A stretch of DNA of 64,000 nucleotides from Chelydra serpentina (Eukaryota > Chordata > Testudines > Chelydridae), in contig JBAIAC010000057.1 in NCBI GenBank assembly GCA_037349315.1, forward strand, positions 7,898,501-7,962,500. Direction: 5' to 3'. The translations under genes and the position numbers were made by a program. This document shows, in pieces, positions 53,180 through 64,000 of the stretch. Position 1 is the stretch's first letter; each line of letters opens with the position of its first letter. The notes under the pieces were generated by a model, which had not been told where the DNA came from, searched no databases, and saw nothing but the letters and a program-made list of their open reading frames with translations.

Positions 53180-53187
53180 GATACAGG

Positions 53188-54321
53188 TTTAACCAGTGTG
53201 CCTTAGAATTGCCGCTTCACATTAGGTCCCTGCCACGCCCTGCATGGCTGCAAAGATCACCCACAGCACCTGCATAACGCCCATTCAAGCGCGGGGGCAG
53301 GTTAGAGACAACATCAGCTTTGCAAAAACCTCTTACGGTGTTCAATACGGCTTGGGCGCTGTCGCTCTCGCTTGGCTGTTGGACGGTGGTTTCGTGCCAG
53401 CGCGCCAAAGGGCCCCCGGCTCTTTTTGTCGGCGCGGCGTTCAACGGGGGCTGCGTGTCGCGCGGCTCAGTTTGGAATGGAAAGTTCCTGTAAAGAAGAG
53501 TTTCGTCTCTGGGTGCTTCCTCTTCCAGTAGCTGTGAAAAAAAAAAAGGCAGTTCCGTCTCTGGCTTCACTTGAAACGCATTTCCGTTGGCCGAGGCTGT
53601 GCAGCTGAGTTCTCACCAGATCAGCTTTTATTGTGGTTGCGTTGGGGTTTTTCTCCCTAAATGCAATCATGGGCTAAAGTCATGCAACCGGGTGCAAAGG
53701 CGCAGCTGAAGAATTGCTCAGCATCAGAACGCTCTTACATGCAGCACTCCTCATTTTGTGCAAGCCCCTTAGCACTCCAGGCAGAGCCTGGCCTTTTTGA
53801 GATGTGTTTGTGCAGCACACAGCTGGCCTCTCGGCGTGGCTGCGATGCAAAATGGTAAATAAAAAGAGTTGCAGGAGTTGGCTCTGGTCCTCAGCAGCCC
53901 AAGCCCCTAGGAAGCTAGGCAGACGTTTTCACTGCAATCTGTGGCGTTGCTTGTCAGCTGTAATTGTGACACAGCAACACGTGTTTGTGGATGCTGAGGG
54001 ACTTAGGCCTTGTTTAAGAGGAGTGGGCGTAGTGGTTACACTAGGCTGCCGGGCATCAGCATCCCTGACATCTATTTGTTTTGCTGCAACTGACATGCTA
54101 CCATGGGTGGCCTTGGCCAATTCATTTAGGGTTTGCTACACATTTTGCTGAAGTCTGTAGGAGTCTTTCCATGCATTTCTTTAGGCTTTAGATTGGGCCC
54201 ACAATCGTGCCGTGCCTCAGTTTACCCGGCTGTAATGCAGCGATCATGCGGATTGACTCCTTCACAGCGGATGTCTGAGGTCTCATTAATAAACGGGCTG
54301 AGTTCTGTTCTCAGAAATGCT
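53188..54321. other. Intergenic, nothing recognised
   Basis: A GC-rich block at 53380-53480 and unassigned sequence. The 115-117-residue frames on each strand have no domains. Confidence 0.5.
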
Positions 54322-54377
54322 GGTGTCAATCTGGAGTCATGCCATTGATTTCAGTGGAATAGCTCCAGATTTACACC
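54322..54377. repeat. 56-bp palindromic repeat
   Basis: GGTGTCAATCTGGAGTCATG on the left pairs with ATAGCTCCAGATTTACACC on the right around CATTGATTTCAGTGG. A weaker relative lies at 61640-61710. Confidence 0.75.
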
Positions 54378-54929
54378 GCCTTATTTTAGATTGGGAGCTT
54401 GGCCCAATTTTTGTCTGCTGTTCAAGCGCAGTGGAATTTCCTGAGCCGGTGGGTTATGAAAACACAAAGATCTAAACATCCGGTACCTCCGAGTTCTGCA
54501 AAGGGGGGGGGGGGGTGGCCAAAAATCAGGCCTCTAACGAGAAGCCAGTTTCCACCTGAGCTATGGAGCGGTCCCAGTAACTCCATCTTTACATAGCCTG
54601 AGGCATTTCAGCTCTTTTGCGGGGCACGCAAACGCGTGTGGAGCTGAGCTATGGGCTACAGTCACTTAAAAAAACGCGGTTTCAGTAGAAATGAGTGTTT
54701 TGGTCTCTCTGGCAACGAGTAAGATCTCCTGTTTGGCATGGGGGGAATCCCCCCCTCCCCCCCCCCCGGCCCATGTGTTCTCTTGGGAGGATGGTGATAG
54801 CACTAAGCCACGCCCAGCGCATTTCCTGGGGTGGTGGTGGTGGGGTGTGTGTGTGTGTTCACACAAGATGGAGATTAGGGCTTGCTCACACTGGGTGCTG
54901 AGCACCCTCTGCTTCCCAATGAGAATTCA
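54378..54929. other. Intergenic with simple repeats
   Basis: G13 at 54503-54515, C-rich runs at about 54750-54770 and a short (GT)n at about 54845-54860. There is no gene. Confidence 0.6.
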
Positions 54930-55025
54930 GTACGAGTAGATGCTCTGTGCCTCGGTTTCCCCATCTGTAAAATGGAGCCAATTATCCGTACGCACCTCTC
55001 AGGGGCGCTGTGAGTTACATGCCAC
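54930..55025 (+). mobile_element. MIR-like SINE core fragment
   Basis: CTCTGTGCCTCGGTTTCCCC, then ATCTGTAAAATGGAGCCAAT and CAGGGGCGCTGTGAG. Confidence 0.85.
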
Positions 55026-55262
55026 CCTGGGCCAAACCTCTAGCTCGTGTAAATCAGCAGAGCTCCGCTGCAGTCAGTGGAGCACTGCCGACGAGCTGAG
55101 GCCCTGACCTCATGTCTCTGAGATGCTTGTAGCTCCTCAGGTGTCAGGCACTGGGGACGGGGGGGAGCATTGGGATTGAGTCTGTGTATTTGCATGAACA
55201 CTGGTGAGCAGCACAAGGCAATCGAACAGGCGGGAGGCACCGCGGAGACTTGTAACCATACA

Positions 55263-55268
55263 TTTATT
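55263..55268 (-). terminator. RUNX3: Candidate distal poly(A) signal AATAAA for RUNX3
   Basis: The plus strand reads tttatt, which is AATAAA on the RUNX3 strand. It lies just beyond the AT-rich distal UTR block, and the sequence beyond it becomes GC-richer and repeat-like. It is the best candidate for the main 3' end, but no transcript evidence is available. Confidence 0.5.
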
Positions 55269-55434
55269 ATTCCACGTGGAAAGGCCTTAAAATGATTACA
55301 CAGATGCCTGACAAGATAATCACGTACATTTGATAAGAACATCGACGTTTATAATAGAAAAGCAGAACTGGCCACTTCGCTATGGCTTCTTACAAACTCG
55401 AGTCCACCTATTCACAAGATAGGCTAAGAAGAGG

Positions 55435-55525
55435 GGGCCCGATCCTGCGCTCACTGAAGCTAAAAGCAGCAAAATCAACCTCAGTGAGAGCTTCGCTAAT
55501 GACTTCAATGGGAGCAGACCCCCGC
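55435..55525. repeat. Ancient palindrome-type repeat fragment in RUNX3 3'UTR
   Basis: It contains GATCCTGCGCTCACTGAAG and, further on, GACTTCAATGGGAGCAG. These strings recur as halves of dispersed palindromic repeats in turtle-like genomes and resemble fragments at 21295-21395 and 54322-54377 here. Its limits are uncertain. Confidence 0.4.
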
Positions 55526-55947
55526 CCCCTCCCCGGTGACAAGTGCTACAGGTAAAAAGATGGGCTACATATTAAATATAGGGAGTTACCTTCAAGTAGG
55601 GCTGGTATATTACACAAATAACCACATTATTTGGTATTACTAGCATTTTTGCAATGTCCATCATAAAATTCCATTTAAACAAAACAAATAAACAATCTCG
55701 GCCCTATTTAGCTACAGAAAGATCTTTCTTCTATTCTCATTTTTTTGGTTGTTTCTGGTTTTGACCCTGCACGCGCAAGTATAGGAAGCATTATTAAGAA
55801 CTGGATCCTTCAACATATTTAAGAATTATATTATTATAACAAATAAGACCAAAAAAATTAGATTTTTACAGTTAAATATTTCATAAGCCAGACAAAGGTT
55901 TTACTGTACAAGCGATTGTGCTTTTTTTTTTTAAAAAAAGCAAATGA

Positions 55948-55955
55948 TAGTGCAA
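55948..55955 (-). promoter_or_regulatory. miR-130/301/454 8-mer seed site in RUNX3 3'UTR (distal)
   Basis: The minus strand reads TTGCACTA, a full 8-mer match to the miR-130/301/454 seed (complement of AGUGCAA plus the A opposite position 1). It lies in the AT-rich distal UTR. miR-130 family repression of RUNX3 has been reported in human cells. Confidence 0.6.
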
Positions 55956-56008
55956 AGCAAATTCTTTTGGCCAGTCTTGCGACCATTTGCATAAAATAGA
56001 GGTGTCTG

Positions 56009-56016
56009 TATTTACA
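56009..56016 (-). promoter_or_regulatory. Pumilio response element TGTAAATA in RUNX3 3'UTR
   Basis: The minus strand reads TGTAAATA, a consensus TGTANATA Pumilio site, in an AT-rich context next to the distal miR-130 site. Confidence 0.45.
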
Positions 56017-56353
56017 CCTTCGTATGACAATATGTCATAAAAGAACATAGTTGCAGAGATTTTATTTTTTTTTGGTTTTAAATACTCCATGAACACCATT
56101 AAATTGGTATGAAGAATTCCTTATTTTCTTTGTGCTTTCTATCAGTGGAAATATTGTATTGATAAACTTGAATGCATCAAACGACAGGCTGCCATAGTCC
56201 AGTTTGACAGACAGATATCAATCAAGAGGCATGGGCTTGCTGTTTGCTAAGGCAAGCGGAGTTTGCAGTTTTAAAATCCATGAGTGGTCATTGTCGTTTT
56301 ACAACCAGATCCAGGTACGTATGATTTGATGTCTCAAGCCCATAGTTAAATGG

Positions 56354-56361
56354 TAGTGCAA
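56354..56361 (-). promoter_or_regulatory. miR-130/301/454 8-mer seed site in RUNX3 3'UTR (proximal)
   Basis: This is a second TTGCACTA on the minus strand, about 400 bases nearer the stop codon than the first. Confidence 0.6.
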
Positions 56362-57219
56362 TTTCTACGCATTATAGGTCACTTGATTGCTGGAAAGATA
56401 CCCACTGAGATTTGACAAGCCAACCATCTTTGCTTTAGCTGTGGTGCGTGGGATGGGATTTTCAAAGGCGCTCAAGGTCTCACTAAACTGCAACCTTAAC
56501 GCTCTCAAACATAAGCAACCAGATGCCAAATAATTCTCATGATAACTTTAAAAAACCCCACTGAGCAGTAGTAGTTTCATAATCGCTTAAGGGGGGAAAA
56601 GGGGCAACTCCTGGCTTATTCTACATCACCCTGCCGGAGGGATGCTCACCTCCAGCCATGTGCTTTGGTAAATACTCACAGGGTTATGATGAATGTAGCG
56701 CGATGCTTCAGTGCATCTCATCTGAAGGGGCTCCACAACTACAGGAGACCTCTAGTTCAGGTCCTTAAAGATACGGACGCCCCTAACTCCCACAGGGTTT
56801 TCCTATGTAACAGGCCTGGGGAGCTAATTCTAGGCCCTGACTCTCAATCGCCCTTCGCCGTGCGAAGTGGAGGGAGAATGCTTCCAGTCTGGTTTGGTAG
56901 CATTTTGTATCCATTTGGCACGGGTGCACGCGTTTCGCTGCAACATAGCAGGACCCCCGCTGCTTAAAGTAGCTGTTGCGACATATGAGTCCTGGGTCCT
57001 GTTCCCACCCACCCCTGCCACTGGTGTGCTACAGTCAGTTGTCTAGTGGTAGTTCTTACAAGCCAGTTGCAGGCTGAGACTGTTATACGGGCAAACGTAC
57101 TTTATTCACAGGAGTCGTCTCATTGTCCTCAATGGAACAACTAGTGTGAGTAAGGTTATGTTAGGATCAGGCCCTAATTCCTGTTTGCAGCACAGGGAAC
57201 TGATTTATGGCAGCTAGCA

Positions 57220-57620
57220 ATGCAGAGGGGCAGTATGGTCCAGGGAGATCCCAATGACCCAGGAATGCAGGGTTCTAGCCCAGACTCAGCCACAGAGCTA
57301 CTGTGTGATGTCCCCTGTTTACTTCCCTGCGCTTTGTCTATTTCAGTTGTAAGGTCACTGTGGAGGCTGGTCACTATGTGTCTGTGCAGCACCGAGCACG
57401 ATGGGCCGTAATCTCACCTGAAGCCTCTAGCTGCTGCTATGTTACCAGTGGTATGCGTGGGTCAATAGTGCCACTGAATGTGGCCTTAGACAAAGCCCTC
57501 GACCTCAATTTACCTGTCTGTAAAATGGGGATAATAATAGTGCCCTAAATCACCACAGGGGTTGTGATATGAGGAATAATTATGCTAAGCACTTTGAGAT
57601 GGGAGGTGCTATATATTATG
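57220..57620 (+). mobile_element. MIR-like SINE sequence(s) inside RUNX3 3'UTR, antisense
   Basis: The plus strand carries two partial MIR-type units. One runs to about 57410 and ends in the CTGTGCAGCACCGAGCACGA type tail. The second, at about 57420-57620, contains the diagnostic CTGTAAAATGGGGATAATAA string and a GCTAAGCACTTTGAGA tail. They are antisense to RUNX3, so the mature 3'UTR would contain their reverse complement. Confidence 0.7.
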
Positions 57621-58792
57621 ACTTCACTTGTCTAAAAAAATCCCCAGAGGGTTACATTTTATTTAAAATGGAGGGGTCATTCAAATCTCAGTCAGTACTT
57701 TAAGAATCAGCTGACAATCTCCTTTCTTTAAGCACAAATGCATGGTGTGTCAAGCCACTCTGGGTGTAAAAATGGAAGAGAACCATAAAATAAATACTAA
57801 GTATTGTCACAGCTGCCTGTGTGCCACTTAGAAATGAGAGAGGAGAAGCCGCTATCCTGGATTTCATATTATTCCAAAGGCTTCCGAGTCCTCTTTGCAG
57901 CAAACATGTTTGTAAGTGCACCTCACACACTGGATTGTCCCAAACGCATTCTTTGTCTCGGACGCAACAATCGAGACTAACTAGAAGTAGCAAGAAATTA
58001 ACGTCCAGATCAGGACAAAAGGAAAACACATTGTGTAAAAAATTACATCTCATGTAAACATATGGGAAGGGGATCGGGGAGGTCGTCAAGCGTGGGATCA
58101 GCCATGTTACTGTTAAAAACAAAACAAACGAAAAATCACAATACAACCACTTTCAAAATCCTATCACAGCACTTGTTCACATGGCCGATACCTGCTCACT
58201 CGCTAGTAATGTTCTTCAGAGCCTGGACTGCATCAGCGAGAGCCAGTCCCATCTGTTTTGTTGTAAACAAGACTCACGTCTCGGCTGATGCGGGCAGCTC
58301 TGGTATCCTGACTGAGTTCGTTTGGTGGTTAAAGGCCCTTTTCCCGAAGGGGCGAGTGGCTAAGGCTTCTTAGTTCATTTGCAGAGAGATGGACTGGCTG
58401 ATTTCTGGGGCCTTTTAAAATTTTTCTCTAACACCTAGGATTCTGCAGGAGAACAGGGTTTTTTTTTTTGGTTAAGAGCGAGATGATCGATAGGCATGCT
58501 GAACATAGCCATAGCTGCGCAATTAACAAACATCTGATTCCACACACTCCTATATACAATCCACCCATTTCAGAAAGACCAAAGGAACCTTACGGAGTGA
58601 CCAATTCAAGCCTTGTGGACGTGTGCCTTGAACTGTATACACCTCTGGGCCGTCTTTGCTTGCCAATTATCTATATTGGTGAGGGAAGGATCCTGACGTG
58701 CCTTCAGAGTGGGAGACATCCCGTGATCTAGTCGCGATTGACAGGAGTAACACATTGGTGGGCGTTTTATTCGGTTCATGTTACAGTACTTC

Positions 58793-59419
<627 letters not shown>

Positions 59420-59489
59420 TTAACAGGCAGAGTGAGTGACTTGTCCAAATGGGGTCCTGTGAGCAACAAGGCCAAAGGTCTATTCCTGC

Positions 59490-59640
59490 CTCTGCAACAG
59501 GAGAAAAGCCACACTGATCTAAACACCTTTATACAGGTAGAACTGCATCCACACTAAGGGGCTGCACTGACTTAACTGCATTTGTTTCTAAACCGGGTAC
59601 AAAAACTGGGTGCAGACCAGCCCTCGCAGACAACATTAGG
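59490..59640. mobile_element. Harbinger-like MITE fragment in RUNX3 intron
   Basis: CACACTGATCTAAACACCTT, GAACTGCATCCACACTAAGG, TAAACCGGGTACAAAAACTG and GCAGACCAGCCCTCG match the order of 52544-52740. Confidence 0.65.
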
Positions 59641-59799
59641 TCTGTCGCTATCCTTTCTAGATGGCAAAAGGATTGCAGTCTTTACTCGGATCAGCCTGTG
59701 AAACTGAAGAAATTCTAACCCTATGCCCGATAAATAAACAATTTAGGAATGTGGACAGCAAAACACAAAGTAGGGATCTAACACCAATCAGCAGTTGTG

Positions 59800-60065
59800 T
59801 AACAAAGTAGTGTTACCTAGTGGCTAAAGCACTGGACAAGGGCTTAGGAAACCTGGGTTCTATGCCTGCCTCTGCCACTGGTCTCCTGAGTGACCATGTG
59901 CAAGTTACGTCTGCTCCCCATGCCTCAGTTTCCCTAGCTATACAATGGGGATAATGTGCTTGGTAACAGCTCTTTGAGTTTACTGATGGGGAGGGTGAGG
60001 TATCTTTGCTTGTATACTCTGCACAGCACTGTATAGTACTCTACAGCATGGTACACAACCTGGGG
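59800..60065 (+). mobile_element. MIR-like SINE in RUNX3 intron, antisense to the gene
   Basis: GTGGCTAAAGCACTGGACAA, AACCTGGGTTCTATGCCTGC, GACCATGTGCAAGTTACGTC, CCATGCCTCAGTTTCCCTAG and TACAATGGGGATAATGTGCT, then a degenerate tail. It is nearly full length. Confidence 0.9.
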
Positions 60066-61989
60066 TTGGTGCAGTAGTCCTTGTGTCTCCAGCACAAGAA
60101 ATAAAATTCACGGTAAGAGGCACGTTCTAAATCTGCAGTTAAGGGGAGTTGTGGAAGCTACAAAAAGTCCTAAAGTCATTTGTTTAGGCCAGTCCGGTTT
60201 CCTGTCCTAAAAGCTGTTGTTTCTTATCCATGAAAGAACGGGGAGAAGCTTATTTCTCTAGCAGTTTATCTGTCGCCAACAGAAAAAAAACCTATAAACA
60301 CAAAAAATTGTTTAGCCATTGCGTGGGCTGTGTAGCAAATAAACCGGCACAGGGCCCCAGACAGCCAGTCCCCGAGCCAGTCGGTCAGGCCCCCTTGGTG
60401 TACACACACACGCACAGACAGAGCCAGGGAGGGAAAGCGGGAGTCTAGGCCAGGTCGTTAAGCCCTCGTGTGGGTGGCCTGCTCATGCTGATAGCATCAG
60501 GGGATGGAGCTGATAAACACACAGCGGAAAGCTCCCAAGCCGAGCCACCACGGCCCTGCTGCTTTTTGCCTCTGAGGGGATAAAAAGAGTGGAAAACTCG
60601 GTCCTTCTAGCCAAAAGTCAGATGGAGGGGCAGGGAGGCCGATATAAACTGGCGTCCTCTCAAATTCCCTCAGACATTGGGGCAGTCCCCATCTGTTTGA
60701 GGGGAGGTCAAGGAAATATGGAGCCACCTTTCAGCACTGCAAACCCAAAGGGTTTCCCAGGCAGACCACGTTAGGAAAGGGTGTCCAAGGTGGCGTGGTT
60801 CCCAGGGGAGCACTGGGCCTTCTCATGAACGTGCCGGACTTCCGCGGCTGCCTTCAGATCTGTGGCATCTCCCCCTGGATTCCAGCACTGGGGGGACCGG
60901 CTACAAAGCAAAGATGAGCCTACACCCCTAGGTGGTATGAGTCACTGCAAAGCCCACGCGCTCAAGGGCCTAGCGTCGCCCACCCTACATTGACCCTCCT
61001 GCAGTTCATTGCGTGGGAGGGCAAGATTTAGCCTCATGGTTCTTGACACAACTGTGAAAGCTGCTGCTGGGCCGGTGACCACCTCACAGCCCCTGCGGGC
61101 GGGTCAAGCTGTACAGAGAGTGGGCAAGACGCCGTCCCAGCATCTCCCCTTTTGGGAGATGGTCTAACCCAGCAGCCGCAGGAGAATGGAGCTGGCCAAA
61201 GGAGGTACAGGAAAGGGGCTTCCCCCAGCCTCGAGCAAAACACCACCTTCGCGTGAGACTACGGTTCAGAGCAGCTCTCCTCAGCTCCATGGTCTCCACG
61301 CAACATGTCCTTAGAGTCCCAGCCCGAGCCACAGGCTGGCTAGCACCATCGATGGCAATGGAGTGGCACCCCCTTACACCAGCTCTGAACCTGACCCAGA
61401 GGGTCAACCCTGGCTGCTCTTTCTCAGTCCCTAGACCAGAATACTGTTGTGTTTTACTGTAGCTTTTTTCTGTAATGACAAAATACAAGTGATGGGATCC
61501 TTCTCCAGACATGTCTATACAGAGAGGGTGCACTGTATCCCTAAGCTATGAGCTTCCTGAATGCCAAAGAATGACATGGCGATGGATTAGGAGGTGGGAA
61601 ATAATACAGTTAGAGGCTGTGTTTCTGATCTTCCTTACACCGGTGTGACGCTACTGACTTTTATGGCTTGACTCCTGATTTATACTGGTCTAAGTAGCTG
61701 GTCTAAAGCTACAGACCACAACCAGAGCTGGCCTGTAGCTTTATATCAGAAGAAGAATTATAACAATGAGATCCTTGCAAGTGGATAGGAGTGGAGACTT
61801 AGTTTAAAGGGGAGCAGCTAGATTAGGCTACCCAGGGGTGGATGTGAGGTGCAGTGTAGTTACCTTAGCTGTCAGGATAATAAATAAAGTCCAACCTAGA
61901 TAGTTCTATTTCAACCCAAAATGCTTTACAAAGTATATGTACGTATTGTAAAGCATAACAAAATCCATCCATCCAGCACCAAAATACAG

Positions 61990-62380
61990 CCCAGCGATGT
62001 TACTCAGCAGTTTGGGCCAGGAAGTGAAGAAGAGGGCCCTGTCCTACCGTGAATGCAGGGGGATCTCAGGGCGGGAGAATGGAATTACTCATGTTGGAAT
62101 TTGTCCAGTATCTCCCGGCAAACAGCCTTATGCTGCTGGGACAGGCACTGTGCAATTGTTAACCATGGCAAATGACCGAAGGCCCTTCACTTTACATCTC
62201 ATCCTAAAAGCAGTATCTCTAGCAGCACAATATCTGCCCAGGAAGCCATGAATCCACAAAAGAGAAGTGAAGCACCAACAGCGCTTCCTGATGGGCGCAG
62301 GTGTTGCTTGGAGATCTCCCATTCAAACACTGGGCTGTCTAGACCTGCTTAGCTTTTGACACCTGATAAGTTCACAACCC
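61990..62380 (-). mobile_element. 5S rRNA-derived SINE, full length, in RUNX3 intron
   Basis: On the minus strand a head at about 62380-62318 (AAAGCTAAGCAGGTCTAGAC, then GTTTGAATGGGAGATC) matches the 3' half of 5S rRNA. The body, with the reverse complement of ACTTTACATCTCATCCTAAA, follows, then the tail ending at about 62008 with TCACTTCCTGGCCCAAACTG. It is probably of the AmnSINE/5S-Deu type. It runs in the same direction as RUNX3 transcription. Confidence 0.75.
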
Positions 62381-63239
62381 AAGAAGATGGTACAGCTGCA
62401 TAAAAGGAACACAGCCACCTCCTGAATCACAGCCCGCCCCCCCCCCCCAATCAGTTCCTGCACATGCAATTTCATTTGTAATCTTTGGACTCTTTTGGCA
62501 CGTTCTCAGGGAAGCAGCCTCCAAATTTGCTACATGTCTCCCAGGGCTAGGCCATCCCTGGGCATTCAGCTTCACCCGCTCGTCCAATATAGCTGATGAC
62601 TATCTCACTTTAAATGGGGAGCAGACTGCACCAAGCTACGTACCAACAGCTGAGCCAAGAGGGAATTACTTTCCTTCATTATGTTTCATATGCCCATAAA
62701 TAACATTCCATAAAAAGCAAATTGAAATAAAACTAAGTTCTCAGAGCAAATTTCCCTTTGCCTCTATAATACGCTCAAAAGGGGGTTATTTTTAAGCCAA
62801 CTTTTTATTGGTTTGTACTTGCAACACTTGGCAATCCACACTTGCTACTATTTAGACAGAACAGTATCAAAGTGTTAATTAAAAGCCCCGTGCAGGGAGC
62901 ACTGTGCAAAAAGACATGAACAGGGCTCCTTCTACAGCATGCAAATACTGCTAGCTTTCCAGGGGTCAGCTCTGACACCTCAGAACAATCCAGTGACACA
63001 GAGATAACGCGCCAGATGCAATGGAATTAAACCAGGGCTAAATCTGGCTCGGTCTGCTGCCCTCTCTGCGTAATGCGTGCTCATGAGTATTGAGTCTTTG
63101 CATGTTAAGTAGTGGTGCGAGTCTCATCTTGAGGCAACTTAAACGACGGTGTACACTTTGCAGGCTCGCTGCGACACACCTACGCTGCTTAAACAACAGT
63201 CTGTATCTATGTACGGCTGACCATCACACTACAGCCGCT

Positions 63240-63430
63240 GGCGTGCCACAGTGCAGCGCGGTTTAAGGCAGGAAGTGAAGACGAATTATCTTAGCCATCT
63301 GAAACTCTGGAAGGAACAGGAGGGGCTGCCCTAACGCCCCATGCTGGAATTTAGCCAGGCGCCCCGTGCTAACATCACGCTTGCCAACAGTGGTCAGGAC
63401 CTGGGTTTAACATCTTAGGGGGAAGAAGGT
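63240..63430 (-). mobile_element. Second 5S-SINE-type body/tail in RUNX3 intron
   Basis: GTTTAAGGCAGGAAGTGAAG (63261-63280), GCTGGAATTTAGCCAGGCGC, then GTCAGGACCTGGGTTTAACA follow the tail and body order of 61990-62380. No 5S head was recognised. Confidence 0.6.
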
Positions 63431-64000
63431 TTCAGCTTTTACGGAGCAGCAGTAAAACTAGCCCTGATGGTTTGTTTTTTAAGTCTCATCCTTCATCTCT
63501 GGGGGCTTTGTCCCGCCAGGAAAATCCAAACAGTGGCCACGGAACAACACAACACCTCCCCCTATAATGGCATCCTTTGTGGTCTGATTCCCCACTCCCC
63601 CCATCCCACCCACCTCTCTAATACGAAGGGGGAGACATGGCTCCATCCTGGCGCTGTAGACACTCTACCCCGTCAGCCCCGAAGCCAACTGGAAAGTGGG
63701 AAAGATCCTTATGGCAGATCCTGCCCAAACAGGGCAGATGGGGAAGGTTTACAGGCTGTAGGGATGGGAGAAAGTTTCCTAGTGTGCTGAATAACCGCGT
63801 TAGCTCTATTCCTAGCCACTGTTGGGGTGTAGGACAACCTCCCGGGGATCAGAACGGGTGTGCTGCGGATGAGCTCCCCCCGCCAGAATATCCCTGACTG
63901 CTCGGCAGCCCACAGCCTGCACTCCCAGAACGGGCACTGCTTTGCACAACTAGGCATCGTCGGGCCTTTACGGCTGCGACAGCACATCCCAGCAAGGAGT

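Larger units (their letters stand above)
55245..58792 (-). other. RUNX3: RUNX3 3' untranslated region (probable extent)
   Basis: This is the sequence downstream of the RUNX3 stop codon. The 3' boundary is inferred from the AATAAA at 55263-55268. The resulting ~3.5 kb is in the range of the long RUNX3 3'UTR of mammals. The distal ~1 kb (55560-56560) is AT-rich and lacks recognisable repeats, as expected of a conserved UTR end. It contains two miR-130/301 8-mer sites and a Pumilio motif. The middle part contains SINE-derived sequence in antisense orientation (57220-57620). Internal TTTATT strings (AATAAA on the minus strand) at 56061-56066, 57658-57663 and 58766-58771 could give shorter forms. 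Confidence 0.6.

Noticed and set aside
57700..58146. 148-residue hydrophobic frame on the minus strand
   Set aside because: It lies in the RUNX3 3'UTR, has no recognisable domain and its composition follows the AT-rich UTR.
62318..62380. Possible 5S rRNA gene
   Set aside because: Only the 3' half of 5S is matched, with many changes, and it is joined to a SINE body.

Overview
This window is vertebrate nuclear DNA, most likely from a turtle (Testudines); a crocodilian is less likely. The organism call rests on the repeats. There are many CR1 LINE 3' ends, including the form ending in a repeated TTCTTATGTTCT-like octamer. There are tRNA-headed SINEs with CR1-like tails, of the type known from cryptodiran turtles. 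MIR-like SINEs are abundant, and there are 5S rRNA-derived SINEs, hAT and PIF/Harbinger MITEs, a decayed Ty3/Gypsy element and a Penelope-like fragment. Nothing bacterial is present: no operons, no CRISPR array, no prophage.

Only one host protein-coding gene is visible. It is the last coding exon of RUNX3 on the minus strand (58793-59316), encoding the C-terminal 173 residues. These include the PPPYP WW-binding motif and the terminal VWRPY Groucho/TLE recruitment motif. The interval 59317-64000 is the last intron, entered at a clean splice acceptor, and the preceding exon lies outside the window. The probable 3'UTR runs from 58792 down to a candidate AATAAA at 55263-55268. It contains two perfect miR-130/301-type 8-mer sites and a Pumilio site.

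The other ~55 kb (1-55244) is intergenic sequence downstream of RUNX3, with no credible host exon. Region by region: 1-11 kb is mostly unassigned with scattered MIR fragments and one intact Harbinger MITE at 4912-5207. 11.0-14.0 kb holds a broken Gypsy element on the minus strand. 14-24 kb has SINEs, a GT/TA microsatellite and unassigned sequence. 24-30.7 kb is dense in nested repeats: a palindromic MITE inside a MIR, a 5S SINE, a turtle-type SINE and inverted Penelope-like arms with hammerhead-like cores. 32-36 kb has a CR1 tail and a decayed LINE encoding reverse transcriptase and a C-terminal C2H2 finger. 37-46 kb has MITEs, an LTR-like region and a TTA-flanked palindrome inserted in a MIR. 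46.9-53.2 kb has three copies of one hAT MITE, each with an exact 8-bp target duplication, plus a 0.7-kb CR1.

In human the neighbour on this side of RUNX3 is CLIC4, transcribed towards it. It is not seen here, which fits a long intergenic gap. I found no evidence of an undescribed multi-gene system. The best leads are the Penelope-like inverted arms, the datable nested MITE insertions and the 3'UTR regulatory sites. Repeat family names come from pattern recognition, not database searches, and many repeat edges are approximate.
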